Shown here: in pieces, positions 33,481-46,704 of the stretch | How the letters are laid out: every line of letters begins with the position of its first letter | Numbering within the stretch: the stretch's first letter is position 1 | Assembly: GCA_001600455.1 (NCBI GenBank) | Contig: BCKC01000011.1 | Span: 523,835-587,834 of the forward strand | Length of the DNA: 64,000 nucleotides | Direction: 5' to 3' | Origin: Endocalyx cinctus | Lineage: Eukaryota; Ascomycota; Sordariomycetes; Amphisphaeriales; Apiosporaceae | Made by a program: the position numbers and the translations under genes | Notes under the pieces: model-generated | Database searches by the model: none | Seen by the model: the letters and a program-made list of their open reading frames with translations, nothing else | Told to the model about the DNA's origin: nothing

Positions 33481-34507
33481 AACCGGCATGACTGGCTGTC
33501 TACCTGTTGTACAGCACTAAGTAGTAAGTATGCCATGCAAGTGTCCCTTCGTATCTTTCGTTAAATTTCCTTTGGGCATCCTTTATTTGCTTAAAAGCTT
33601 CGAATGCGATTTGCTCATTTGATTCTTTTATAAAAAATACGTATATATTCGGGGTTTAGGTTGACGGCGTTCATATGGTAGTTGAGGATAAAGCGAACCG
33701 TATTTATAACATAGTTTTGATTTTCATTTGAAGAAGTAACCGTGAAATGAAAAGGGTTGAGGGATACGTTGAGTGGAACCGAAGAGGACAATATTGATTG
33801 TTGGTGCAGTTCTCAAAACAATAGGTTCTATCAGGTCATGATATTTAAAAATATTACTTAGATGATCTAGACAATTCATGATAAATGTGGCTGGGCCGAT
33901 GGACATATATCCATACCTACTTAGTTCCACTATATGCATGTATTTGAAGGTCCTTTTGCGCCCTTGTACCCTTAAGCTAACGTTAGAGCCACTAATACTC
34001 ATACTATACAGGCAGACAGGTAGTGTAGATAGCACAGGCTGACAGGTAGGTAGTGGGGTTAGAGGAGATGGAGGGGTTGGAGGGTTGGTGGGGTTGGGAG
34101 GGGATGGTGGGGTTTGGCTCCTTTAACGTTTTTTTTTTTTTTTTAGCAACAACATCAACAGCACATTTAATTGTGAAATATATATGTCGCTGTCGAGGGC
34201 TCCGTTTTTGGATTGGTCCATTTGGCCTGTACAGCTTATTGATCGCATCCAATCAAACCGCTGTCTCCGACGTTGATTTTGTACCTCGCTAATAAACTCC
34301 AGGGGCTTAGTGCTCGACTCCGAGGTTAGATATAATTGATAAATACACTACGCTCTCATATTATTCGCCCCTTCCCTTACATTCCTTTCATTCTATGCCA
34401 TCACAATCTAGCTAATTCAAATCAAGAAATAGGAAGGTCGGAGTAAGAAATTGCGAGTAATCGGGAGGACTCGAAGGTACTAGTTAGTAGACCTGAAATG
34501 AGCGCCT

Positions 34508-35810
34508 CTACGCAGAGTGTTGCTCCGCAGAGCCGATAGCTCCGCGAAGGAGCTTCAAGTATGCTTTCATCCAGTCATCATTTACAGATTTTTGGTGGCC
34601 TCCATATTGACGAAGACCCTGAAATACACTAGCGGCTTCCGACAACATTAGATTCGCAATCGGCGTATCCCCCTCGTTGCTGGTTCCTTTTCCGACTTCG
34701 GCCATTTCCACCATATCTTTGTATTCCTGGAGTCTCGGCTCCGTCCTCTTGATGCGATCGATTGCGGCTGGTCTAGTCTCCTCGTGCCCCGGAGGCTCTC
34801 GCTCGAGACCTGTCAAGACCGGATACTGGGCGACGACCTCGATCGGTGCGGCCATGACTCCGTCCAAGTCGATCACGCCGACGATTTCAAAATCGTCGTT
34901 CACGAGAAGGTTGTGGGCTCCAAAATCGCGGTTCACGAGACGGAAAGGACCTCTCGCGGAACCGCCGTGGCCGTATGACGATATTAAATGCTTGAAGAGG
35001 ATCGGGATTGCAAATGAACAACTTGTTTGGACATCAAGCGTTGCGCTATGCACACACGATTGGAGAGCGTGGTTCGCCAGGTCGGCGTAGTATTCGATTG
35101 AAGACCCCCAAGGCCCCTTTCCGGTCTCAATCTCCGGGCCGATGAAGAAATTTGATGTCTGCTCATCCTCGTAAAGGCTTCCGATCCGGTCGAACGTAAA
35201 CAAAGACAGAGTGACCTGGATGTCGGCCATTTGTTGTCTGAACTTCCGATCTTGATCCGGTGTGCCGAATAGACCGGTGTCGATCTGCCTTGCATCTCGC
35301 AGCTCCGTAGCAACGGTGCCGTTAATATAATCCAGTAAGATATACGGGGCCCCAACAACATTCGTCGGGTCTATGTCATAGGAATGCACCTCCGGAACAG
35401 GGATAGAGGTTTTAGCTCTATTCCACATCAGCACGAGTCCACGTAGAAGCGGATGCGACATACTTTAAGAACCTCATGCTGGCAATCTCTACCTTGATTG
35501 TGTCGGCTACATTGAGTAATTCGCGATCACCAAAAGAATCGAGCTGTGGCAGCCTAAGTCTTGCGACCCAACTAACCCCGTCGTTAAATACGATGCGGCG
35601 GACCATATTAAAGTGACCGATGGAATACTCCTTGCCAAACTCACAGCCGATGCCGTTGCGAAGGCCCGAAGCAATTGACGCGAGCGCGTCCCATTGGATC
35701 GCCTCAAGGAATGTGGTAGCTCGCATGTAGAATTCACCACCTGGCTCGTATGCGTCAGCTCCGATCCAAATAGCACTTCCAACGGAATCAGTCGGATCTT
35801 CAATCGCCAT
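34508..35810 (-). CDS. aminoglycoside phosphotransferase-like (APH family) protein
   Basis: Two exons, 35810-35464 and 35417-34508, flank a 46-nt intron (GTATGT...ATAG) and encode 418 residues. The kinase-like fold is recognisable: MVRRIVFNDGVSWVARLRLP contains the ATP-binding lobe strands, KTSIPVPEVHSYD the lobe linker, NRDFGAHNLLV (about 278-288) the catalytic loop with Asp 280 and Asn 285, and VIDLDG (about 298-302) the metal-binding motif. The usual His of HGD is Asn here. Filamentous fungi have many such APH-like genes; they phosphorylate small molecules such as choline, fructosamine or unknown metabolites, not necessarily antibiotics. The ATG at 35,810 is preferred; earlier in-frame sequence looks non-coding. 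Confidence 0.85.
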
Positions 35811-36692
35811 GGTCTGTGTTGATATAATATTGTTGTTGAGCTCTTTCAGAATTGTAGTGTATATTTGGGAGTTCTCATACACATTTAAGGTGTTACGGTT
35901 TCGATGGAGGTGGAGAAGGGTGTTGTATGCTACTTGGTGAGTGTTAGCTGGGAGTTGCTCTAGTAGAAGCCTATACACATCCTAATACAGTATACGCACT
36001 GTATCACTGTATAGATACCGTACCTGCGTACCATAGTTTATTAAACCGATGAATGGTGTGTACCCAGACCATTCCTCATCCACGATACATCTGACTCTCG
36101 TCATACTCATCAGGGGATGGGCCAAACTTTCCTCCTACTTCCCTGTGACGTCAGCTAGCTCAGAAATGTGAAAATGTTCTGTCAAAAGAATATTCAATCT
36201 CCTGTTCGAAATAAACCGCTTCAAGTGCTTCGTTGCAAGTAGTTTAAGGGGTGTCTTTTAAGTAAAGAGTTATAAGTAAGTTACACAGCTTATCAGAGTC
36301 TTGCAGTTAGATAAATAGGTATTGAGAAATGATCGTGGATTTTCTAAAGTAGACTAAATGAATGAATGAACGCTTGATCGGTTCGATGCCCTTTTCCTTT
36401 TCGAAAATAGAACCGGGATACGTCTAACTTTATTTATAAAAACAATACAACATGTTGACAAAGAGTGGTACTAATACTATAGCTTCTAAGTTTGTCAAAC
36501 AGTTCCTCTCGGCCTATTCTTCCCACTCCTGACTCCATAGTCACCGTATCCGCGCACCCAGATTGGGAAGATATGAAACGCCAACAAGTCTTTTATCAAT
36601 TAACTAAAATTAACAGCTGAATATATCAAATCAAAGTTTATGTTAAAGAACTTTCACTTACCGTAATTACGCTTCGGACTAAGGACGACCAA
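35811..36692. other. gene-free spacer
   Basis: About 0.9 kb without a credible gene. Confidence 0.5.
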
Positions 36693-36812
36693 CTAATTCT
36701 TAGATCCACATCCGCACTTGCTGCCCTTTTTGATATTTGCGCCGCACTTGGAGCATTTAACATTATAGGAGAGTTGAAGGGGACGAGGCTGGGTGGTGTT
36801 GGTTTGGCACAT
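36693..36812 (-). CDS. candidate 39-residue Cys-rich microprotein
   Basis: A 40-codon ORF from ATG at 36,812 to TAG at 36,693 encodes a short protein whose second half has the spacing C-x2-C-x8-C-x-C (KCSKCGAN...KCGCGSKN), ending in KN after several Lys. This resembles a zinc-binding or metallothionein-like microprotein. It is too short to score well by length. A GTAAGT donor lies just downstream of the stop on the same strand, so a 3' UTR intron is possible. No named family is recognised. The Cys pattern and basic composition are the only support. Confidence 0.4.
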   Translation of the reverse strand: MCQTNTTQPRPLQLSYNVKCSKCGANIKKGSKCGCGSKN

Positions 36813-39280
36813 GTTGTTTGAGCTGGAGGTAGAAAATATGTGGGAGGAGCGCGTCAAGACGGTAGTTCAATAGTGAGTAATGTTTGCCGAACGTGAGCGA
36901 AAAAGAAATTAATCCCTTGCCAACAGAGAAGATATGGAGTGTGGAAATTGAAACATTTTATATTCGAAGAGCCTGAGCTGGACGGCCTCCGTTCAATGTG
37001 AGGGCGCGAGAGCCGAGCTTGAGATGCAAAATCCCCAGAATCCAAGCTTGAATAACTCGAGTGTTGTGCCCGTCGTGTACACCTTCCACCGGGTTCTCCG
37101 TATTTGTGACGAAGGGATACACGTAAGTAAGGGGATGAGAAGGTAGACTTCTACAAGTAATGTGACGAGGAGAGGGAATACTATAAGGAGAACGATATGC
37201 GCATAAAATAGACGCAGTGCGTGCATCCCGACATTATACACTCATTAGACTGCATTTCGATCTGATACAGATGCGGCGCCTCTGAGCCGAGTACTCAGAC
37301 ACGTTATCTCAGCTACGTAAAAGGAGAACTCCTAGGAAGTCGCCGCTCTTCCTATAATCCACTCATTCAAGCCAGCTGCCTTCATAGCCTGCTCAATGCT
37401 GCTCTCCAATCCTCCACGCTACACAAAACAGTCTTATCCCTAGGAGCAAAAAATTTCCGGAACTCGGCCAAAAATAAATATATGTTAACTACGCAGTTCC
37501 ACCACGCTCTTTAATATCTGGAAAGTAACAGTGATGTGATCTCGGCCCCAACTTGTCTTACCGTATCCCGCCAAATGGCATGGGGTTCGCCGTACCGGTA
37601 TTTCATAACCGAGTCCCTTACACTATCCCCCCCTTCTAAGCGAGGCATCCCGACTTGCTACACGAGTGCTTACAGACGAAATCTATCTAACCCTTAATTA
37701 TTTACGCACACATATCGACTAGGACGACCAATCCTTCCGGCTATTAGTACACCTTCGGCCTGAGGTCCTTGGGCCCGCCTAGTTACCGTACGTACGCAGA
37801 TTATGAGTATTAACGAAGGTCCGATCTCGCCTCAGCCCCGTACGTTAGCGGCTAGTTACCGACAAGATTCCGATCCCTTGGCGCGGCCCGGTGCATAGAT
37901 TGCGATTCGAACTAGTATATCTACGAAGTGCTGTCACGGCATAGCATGACGGAGGATTGGGACTGTGTAATGCTTTTTGGAAAACCTTAGCATATGGATA
38001 CTTGTTACCTTTGCTTCTTCACCTTTAACATTTTCAATAAATACACCAATAAAATTGAGCATTGTGCCGTCACAATAAGTAGGTATTATCTTCGTCTCTT
38101 TTGTATTTATCTTCTTCCTCCTTTTTTTCTTTTTTGTCCGCTAAAGATTTTCCCTGTTGCTACCGTTGTTTTTAGAAAATTGTCTGCGCTCCCCCCCTTT
38201 TTTTTTTCTCAATTTTCGACTAACTCTCGGTTGATGTATTAGTAAGTAATCAATCAAGAGATAGAACACTAGCCACATCACCAGCCTTTAGCTAGAACCT
38301 GTGGCCTATGGGTAGCTGATCTGTGCACCAACTTACTTACTTGTATTTCCGAAATAATTCTGACTAGGATAATTATTCCACTTCCATACCATAAGATCTT
38401 TATTGATTTTCACCCAACAATATATCCGTATGTACAAGTAGATAGAGAAAAAGGGAGAACGAGAACGAGAGAACCTTGTCAGCGAATCCCAGCTGACAAT
38501 CAATTCTTGACTCATGTAACTATATATAATTGGTTGAACCTCTATGCTTGGCGGAGACAGGATCGGTGGATTCAATATATATCGAAAAGTCAACATTCAC
38601 AACCAAGGCAAACCGCAAACCGCGAAATCACAAAATAGCCCATGCATGTTCAATGGCGAATATTTTACTTCCGCATACCGCGGTAGCATGGCAGAGTTTC
38701 AATCCCCTGTTTTTCAAGGACCGGGAAGATGCTCCTCTTTTTTTTTTTTTTTTCTTGAGTCTCCTTTTCTAAATAGAGAGAATTCTAAGAAGGCCCGGTT
38801 AAGGAAAAGAGATTGAACCGAAGGCAAACAGGTAGCGGTACAACAAAAAACGGACAGCTATCCTCGAGAGAAGCCAAGGATATGCCCCCCCCCTGGTTTT
38901 TTCTGGCATATTTCGGACGGACAAAACCGTTGTTGCACGGACCGTTGCGCATCATTGCCTGTCAACTAGGGTAGGGTTGATCGTTGAGTTGAGGACTCCA
39001 TCCATTCGCTTCCCTGGTCGCTTCCCGCCCGCAGATGACGCCTAGCAAGCAGCCTTGCAGGGTTTCGAAACCTATCCAGAATTTATTTAATTCAACCACC
39101 TCAACCAACTACATCCATCGCAGGTAAAAAATGGTAATATTTTATTTTTTGCTTGAGTCATTTTTGTTGTTCGCCTACTTATTCACCGTTACTGCGTGCG
39201 GTTACATCCTAACAGGTACCGGTACACGCCCAGGTAACCTAAGTCCAAAACGGGGTCCCAACTATTGATTTCGGTGTGTT

Positions 39281-39305
39281 TTTATTTATTTATTTATTTA
39301 TTTAT
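39281..39305. repeat. TTTA microsatellite
   Basis: About six TTTA units. Confidence 0.9.
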
Positions 39306-40240
39306 CTGCATCAGCCGCGCGACGTGCAGATTCGACCCTGGCTCTTTCGTGCTCACTTGATCCTTTTTTATCGTACATACGACCTGACCACAATCTCCAC
39401 GGAACCAGAAAGGCGGAAAAGTGGTTGGAGCACAAACAGGGACACGGCAGCTGAAACGGGAACGCAAGAAATAACCCCCGTACGACATAAAAGGGGGGGC
39501 ACCCGCACCTAGCTTCGTGGTAGGATCGATATCAGCAGATCAATAGAACAGGCTTTTTGATAATACTGGATTCCCCCCCCAAGTGCACTAACGGCGTAGA
39601 TTACTCGGTTACATCTTCACCCAGATCGGCCGCGAAGTGGAGCCTCGGCGGCCGACGGGCTAAGGATACTAGATGGATGCGTATGGAGCCACACCCGAGC
39701 GGGTTTATCTGCAGCTAACAGAGGTACCTAGGTAACTCTTGAGGAGGAGGCGAGAGGAAGGGCTTTAAGGTGGGTGATCTGCTTGGCGTCGTACCACGAG
39801 ACGACCCGCAGCCTGGTATCGGTAGTACCACCAACTGGACCGGTAGTATCCGCTAGATCGTTTCCATCGTAGCGGTGTGAAATCAACGCACGCGTTTGGC
39901 CAAGGTGAATCCCATTTCGGCTGCAGAATCGTTTCCGGTATCTCTTCTCTCCTCTTTAGCCCCGGTCGTACTCCCCTCTCTCTCTCACACACACTCTCTC
40001 TTTCTCCCCCTCCCCTCCCCCCTGATTTTATTTACATGTTTATATCAGCTCATTTTTCCAAATCAATTCCCGCCGAAGGAATCGATATCACATCTCCTAG
40101 ATATGCATCCCGCTGAAAATGGGAGGCAAGCCAACCCCCTTGAATCTTAGCGCTATGAGCATGTTTGGAAATCACCAGTAACCCCGCCATAGAGGAGATT
40201 GATATTACGTACGTACATTTACGTACAACTTACAATTTTT

Positions 40241-40279
40241 ACATACATATATATATATATATATTTACATATATATATT
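40241..40279. repeat. TA-rich dinucleotide repeat
   Basis: An ACATACA lead-in is followed by two runs of TA units separated by TTTACA. Confidence 0.85.
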
Positions 40280-43200
40280 GAAGCGAAATAAGAAAGAAAT
40301 AAAACCCCTTATCCCTTTGTAGAATGTGATGAGGGGTAAATCCTGTAGTTTCGGTGGAGCTGGTATCATGTTATGTAGGTAGATAGGTTTACCTGGTAAA
40401 TTAGTACGGTATATTTCAAAAACAACATGGCTCTGAGGCTCCCCCGGGAGGTGCATCTGCAAATCTCGACAAGGTTTACTACTGATCACCAGGGAGACCA
40501 GCCACCCCGGACTGTCAAAAGTATGTCGAAATTGGTACCGCGTAATTCCCTTTATTCCATGTTCGAAAAGGATCCGACTCGCATACGAAAGCTAGATCAG
40601 ATAATTTCACTTTCCTTCACCGGTTACGGGCGCGGCGCGATACCACGCGCCCCATGCCCAAGTCGTACTTTTTGTAGCGTCCCAAGACAGGACAAGAGAG
40701 AAAAAAAAAAGGGAGGAACGAGAAAAGGCGGATGGCAAGGATAAACGAGGCAAGCATTCTGAGGTGAGATTTTTTTTCCCTTAGGGCTCACAGAAGGTTG
40801 AAAAAAAAAAGGTCATTTATATCAGACGAATGATAAAATGCGGTTGAAACTTTTTTCTTTTTTCGACTTTGGCTTATTTGCGGCTCAAAATATACACGAA
40901 CCAACATCGCATGCGTGGGGGCGGTTTTTCTGTTTGCCTCTTTTTCTTTTTTTTATTACTCATCGTAATTATGTGTAAAACAGTGTGAGGTGATGTTTTG
41001 TTCCTATTATGTTGTTTCCAAACCCATGGGGCCGGAAATATTTGGTCCGAGGGAAACGCCAAGACAAGTAAGCAGGCCAGAATCAGAAAGGAAACGAAAT
41101 AAGCTTCTATAACGTGGACAAGGGGGTGTTGGATGGAACCTTAACTTCCCAGCCCTACGCGACCGTTCCGTATTCTAATTTTATGTATGTCTCGGGAAGG
41201 GAGGGGGTGGTTGCGTGTGTGGGGGGGAGGAGGGGCAAATAGAGAGAGAAAGAGAAAGAGTGAGAGGGGCGGAGGGGGTCATTGCTTTCTGGAGACTCGA
41301 ATGACTACGCGTTCTTCAATAACTTATCAAAAACTGATATATACTTACTGTATCTATTTCCACTTACAAGAATTATTTCCTTGTTTATCCCCAATAGCTT
41401 CGTAATCATAAAGGGCAAAAACGTATACGAAGAAGGAAAGAAGACCGATAAAACCCCCCTCCCCACCCCCAAATACGTAAGGATCTTACTTAATAGCGTA
41501 GAACCGAGAGTAGCGGGTATTCGTGGTCGTGTATTTTGAGTTTTCTGATAGAGACACTAGCCGCTTACTTTTTGGAGTGATCAGCCGATGCAGATATTGT
41601 AGAACTGAACTAAAAGTAGGATAAAAGGTAGGGGGTCGTTGAGTTGGCAGCTTGGTTCATTCTCAGCCTATCAGAGACCCGCTTCAGTATCTACGTGCCT
41701 CAGACAAGCAGTTGTGTGAACTTGATTTTATTGTAGAATTGGTCTGATCCTTAAGACGAAGAGGCACGGTACCCTGGATATCCACAGCACTAGCACTTAC
41801 ACTGTAAGGTGAAAGGCGGATGGGGTGCGAGAGGATGAGAAAAAAAGATCGAAGGAGAAAAGGGTAGAAGAAGTCCTAGCGGAAATATGGCGGACTCGAA
41901 CATATATTTACGTCACGTATAGGTGGGTGACTAGAGCAGATACTGAAAGAGTCCATATCGAGCTATATACTGCTGAATGGGCTAGTAGCCAATTTCTCTT
42001 TTGGATGGAGAACACCTGTCAATAAGTCGTAGAAGAACTATAGGCTGCTCATTATCGCCGCTTCACACCCTTCGTATCAGGGATATCTAGGATTTGCTAC
42101 TACTCCATACCCGGACACCACTTCGCTTACGACCTTCGGCGGGGAGGAGCGGTTTTCTCTTTTGTCTGTGAGCACTTATCTTGGCCCTCTAGAACCAAAC
42201 GGGCTTACTTCGGACGTGTGAGTCCATATGAATGGCCCTGGTTACTTAGAAGAATGAGAAACATGGTCTGATCGCTGGAAGACTGATTGGCCGACCTTGG
42301 CCATAATAGCCAACATCCACTTCCATGATAGGCCCATGCGAATCCTCCAAAGATTTGCAGTAAGGAGTATATGTATGTACGTTGGCAACCGAAAATCAGC
42401 CTCTTAGAACGTTCCCCCCACAACTGGGACTGAATAATGACACATCGCTTTGAGCCCAGATTTCCCGATGTGGGTGTAGCAAGATAGGTCAAGTATAAAG
42501 TAGTATATTACAAATATCCGAGGTGGTAAAGATGATTAGAAGAGATGTGAATATAGTAACTTACGTAATGTCGCCAATGGCATACCGCCTCAACCTTCAC
42601 ACGATTAGAAATATAAAACAGAGACGGCGAGGCTGTGCTTGAATGAGATAAGTCGGTGACGATTCTCTGGTCGTCATCTAAGCCTCACCGATGCGGTCAT
42701 CTAGGTACGTAGCGATCCGTAAGCGCCTTGAGCAGCTATAATTGGGCTGTTTGGTGATACTTTGGCATCTCGCTATCGGCATCTTGCCATCGGTCCATTG
42801 ACTTGGGTCGGTCAGTCCTTTTTTTCCTTTCACGTGAGATATTGCCACGGGGAACCGAAGCACAGCATCGAAAGTGCGACAGTCCGTAGATTCGAACAAC
42901 TCTTTTTTTGCCGCCTAATTATGCCTCGGATACGCCGTAAGTTCCGTCAGCAAACTGTGTTACATACACTAGATGAGCAATGTCGCGCTTTTGTAAAGTA
43001 AACCTGGTTCATGCAAGGGGGCGGCAATATTACTAGGGTAGGGCGATTTGACTGACTCTTCCTTCCTTTTTCTGTCTTAATGCTTGGAAAGTACCGGTAC
43101 CCCAGGGAATAGGCACCGATCCTCCAAAAATCACCCTCCGTGCTGGGGGAAAAAAAAAGAGGGCCATCGGTGAGGGGCTTTGGCGGCGTGTGAGTTTCTC

Positions 43201-43618
43201 ATCACGAAGTGGCCTTGGGTTACTCATGACTAACAGCTTCATCCCAATAATAGTCTAGCGGTGACCCGAATATAAACTGAATATGGTGGCTTTGATGTAT
43301 AAAAGAGGAGAGATATTCGCCACTTCCACGGCAATTATCTTCTACTCCATCAAACCAAAAAGGCAGTTTATCATATAACTCCTTTCTAATCTTAAACTAC
43401 TGTGTCGAGTTAGCATATATATCTCCAATCTCCGTCATTAATTTACCCCCATTCTCTCTAACTCATTCACGCTCAAATTCACGCATCTACACTCACATAC
43501 ACATACGTATACACCTACTCACTATCGTCTTGTTCTTGTCCTTCTCCAATTATAATCTCACTAGGGAAAAATACGTCGGCATCAGCATATTTTCACTCAA
43601 ACCACATCAACAGTAAAC

Positions 43619-44972
43619 ATGACACTCACTCTGTGGAGAGATATCACGCCATTGGCTGAACCCCTCAGACGGCCTAACAGCAAGTCCCCTCATGTCCTGA
43701 TTATCGGAGGTGGAGTCACAGGGCTCGTAACGTAGGTAAAACCCTTTTTCTTGGCGTAAAAGCGCCGAAAGGCCCATCCATGTACCCAGGAAACTCTGGG
43801 GAAATGAAAGAATATGTGGAGATTGGGGAACGCATGCTAACGAACGTTCTCGCAGTGCCTGGGTCCTTCTCGACAGGGGTTACCACGTGACCATCGTGAG
43901 CAAGTCCTGGGTGAACGAAGAGGAGCGTCTGACATCTCAGATAGCCGGCGCTCTCTGGGAGTTCCCGCCGGCGGTATGTGGTCAGCATACCGACGCCATC
44001 TCGCTCGCCCACTCGAAACGGTGGTGCATGACGGCTTACCACATCTGGGACGGTATCGCCTCGATCAAGACCCTGAGCGAGGAGTCTGGCGTGCGCGTGA
44101 TGCCGTCTGATTTCTTCTTCCTCGAAAAGGTCGAGAGCGACAAGAGCCAGCTCCACAAGATGACCGAGATCATGGCGAGTGGCGTCAGAGGATTCTACCA
44201 TGGTGCTGACATCATCGACGAGAGAGGAATTGATCCGTCTTATGGTGCGGTAGATGCGTATGAGCTGCTGGCGCCTATTATCGACACGGACAAGGCCATG
44301 CACTGGCTGACGGAGCTCGTCGAAGCCAAGGGAGCGCAGTTCGTAACCGAGACCATCGAGAAAGACTTGGTCAACATCGAAGACGATCTCCGGGATCGCT
44401 TCGAGGCCGATGTCATCATCAACTGTACCGGTTTACAGGGCGAGGTCCTCGCGGGCGACGAATCGGTTTACCCAATTAGGGGTGGCCTGATTCGAGTCAT
44501 CAACGATGGGAGCAGTTTTCCGAAAGTAGACGCGGCCCTGACCATCACGGCAGACGCCGCGCACACTTCAAACGAGATCGTGTTCCTGGTTCCCCGAAAT
44601 GATAATATCTTACTGATCGGCGGCATAACTGAGCCTCACGAATGGAACCTCGATCTCACGTTAGACAGCCCTATCATCCGTCGTATGCGCGAGCGATGCG
44701 AAAAATTCTTGCCTGGACTTAAAGACGCTCAAATGGACCCGCAGTATCCTCTAGCCCAAGGTCTGCGTCCTTTCAGAGGAAAGAACGTAAGGGTAGAGCG
44801 AGAACTTCGTCGAACGGGAAGCCGAATTATCCATTCGTACGGACACGGCGGCGCGGGATGGAGTTTGTCTTTTGGTTGTGCTCAAGACGTCGTTATGCTT
44901 GTAGAAGAAGCTCTAGCAGGAATTCCGGCGAGACCGATGGGAGACACACTCGAGTGGAAAGTGCGAAAATGA
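43619..44972 (+). CDS. FAD-dependent D-amino-acid oxidase-like oxidoreductase
   Basis: Two exons, 43619-43731 and 43856-44972, give 409 residues across a 124-nt intron (GTAGGT...CTAACG...CGCAG). The N-terminal dinucleotide-binding fingerprint VLIIGGGVTGLVTAWVL sits at residues 26-42 and is split by the intron. Further support comes from SQIAGALWEFPP, INCTGLQGEVLAGD, and the C-terminal SYGHGGAGWSLSFG, the D-amino-acid oxidase signature. The usual reaction is oxidative deamination of D-amino acids with H2O2 release, in peroxisomes. The C-terminus ends VRK and has no SKL-type peroxisome signal, so it may be cytosolic or act on a different substrate. The start ATG follows a typical AAAC context. 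Confidence 0.87.
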
Positions 44973-46704
44973 GTAAAACGTCACAAGGATGACTGTGGAG
45001 AGGAAAGAATGCAACATTAGCAGCCAGTGGTGGGGAACGTACTTTTTTCTCTCTCTTTTTCTTTGGTTTTTTTTTTTCTCTTTTTGGTAATAACCCCTCG
45101 GAGTTCGGCGAATTCGATAGATTTCCTTTGCCAGGCGCAGCTAAGTACCAACCTTAGAAGTTACCCAATACTTTTTTCTGAAATACATACAAACTTTACC
45201 ATATAACCGTGATATGACCAAAGTGTTCTGAAGGAGTGACTCTTGTTGACAAACGTAAGAAATATATATGGCGGTCAACGATTGACCGCCATTGCAAGGA
45301 CGAGAAATCAGCCAATGTGACAGGCTTGCTTACTTACATGACGAACCGTAAGAAACTGTGAGACCGGTAGCATCCCATTGGTTCAGTATTTGCCAGAAAA
45401 TAATATATCAGCACTCATATCTGCCCAAGAAAGAGTTCCTGTGGAGTAGAAATGGTAGAAATAAAGTGAGTGGAAAACACCTTTGCTCGCTATGCAGTCA
45501 TGATCCTGATTAATAAAGGGCGTATGACTCGACGGCTCTTACCAACACCTGCTGGCGCGGCCATGATGATATTGATGATACCGTCTTTTCCACGTCACTG
45601 TTTAATGATTTAAACCATCAGAAATACAAGATTATGAAAGACAGATCTTCGCGAAGATAAGGTCTGACTAAAGTAGTCATTATACCACTCTTTGCTTCAG
45701 CCTAGAAAGACACTAGCAGCTGGGAGACGTATTGCCCACGAAGAATCGGGTCGGCACGGTTATCATGACCTTAAAAAACAAGGCAACATCACGCATAGGC
45801 ATAGCCTAGTTCTGTTACTGCAGCTAGGCTGAAATTTCTTGGACAGGCTGTCGGCTTATGGAAAGCACCTTGGAGGTGTTGGTCGAAGTTTTTTTGTTGG
45901 TCGCGATGCATAGAAATGCAAAAATTTGCGCTATCCACCCACGTACTACATGAACTCTGCTCTGGTGGAAAGGATGATGACGATTTGGTATTACGCCAGA
46001 CGGGTAATGGATAGTTTATATGTTACTGTCCGAGATAGCCGTACATGCCACCCCCGTTAGTCGCGGTGGTTATATTGGCTTTTAACTGTTGTGAAAGCTG
46101 TATAAGAATAATGTGTAGGTGAAACTTTCTTACAACTATTTTCACACCAGGGGAGGATCGCGACGCCATGTGCAACATCACATAAGGGAAGCAGTATTAT
46201 AAACTCGCAGAAAGAGTACGATCTGGGTGATACATGTTTCTTAATCGATACCCCGAAATCAAAACTCGGAGACATTCCCCTCCTTGATTAGGATCGTTAA
46301 CAGACTTGCTACATAGTCACATGAGCAGGTCTGATCGCAGCTTTGATCTGGGGAGTTAAGGCAAAGTAGATTCAACCTGTACCTGGGTTTGGACGGGGAC
46401 TTCTCGGTAAAATTGTGATAAGTTTCCAGACCTATCGAGGTTCAGATTTATACATACCTTTGTGTATGTTGTTTGGTCGGTATAATACTCCGTTACTGGA
46501 GATTTTCTTCAATGTCTCCGACCCAGGACGCTTATTTTCGTGAAGTCGCCGTCAATAACCATAAAGCCTCCGAAGTTAGACGTAGCGTCTCGGAGACATA
46601 ATAATGATATAAAGCAACGACACTCGACCCCTTCACTTCGAGTGGTTTGCGTCTCTAACATAATTCGTGCAGCAACGCATTCATTTTTGTCATTTGACTT
46701 CAAT
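44973..46704. other. gene-free spacer, 1.7 kb
   Basis: Holds the perfect hairpin at 45,268-45,292 and an isolated minus-strand Walker-A-like fragment near 45,535-45,585. No complete gene is seen. Confidence 0.5.
45268..45292. repeat. perfect 11-bp inverted repeat, 3-nt loop
   Basis: Arms ATGGCGGTCAA and TTGACCGCCAT flank the three bases CGA. It could form a hairpin in RNA or be a two-fold symmetric protein-binding site; it lies about 300 bp after the oxidase stop. Confidence 0.8.

Larger units (their letters stand above)
32511..34507. other. gene-free spacer with simple repeats, 2.0 kb
   Basis: Contains GAT and TGGC repeats (listed separately), T tracts at about 33,211-33,221 and 34,131-34,144, and no credible coding region. 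It serves as the 5' region of het-c and the 3' region of the kinase-like gene. Confidence 0.55.
36813..43618. other. gene desert, 6.8 kb, repeat-rich
   Basis: No ORF here reads like a protein family on either strand. It contains mononucleotide tracts, TTTA, CT/CA, TA and GA repeats, and runs of C or G. At about 37,370-37,650 (minus) there is a patch with splice-like signals and protein-like but broken frames, discussed as a relic. It may hold non-coding transcripts or an eroded region. Confidence 0.55.

Noticed and set aside
39765..43000. Open frames of 60-100 codons in the gene desert
   Set aside because: Low-complexity or with non-ATG starts; none reads like a protein family.
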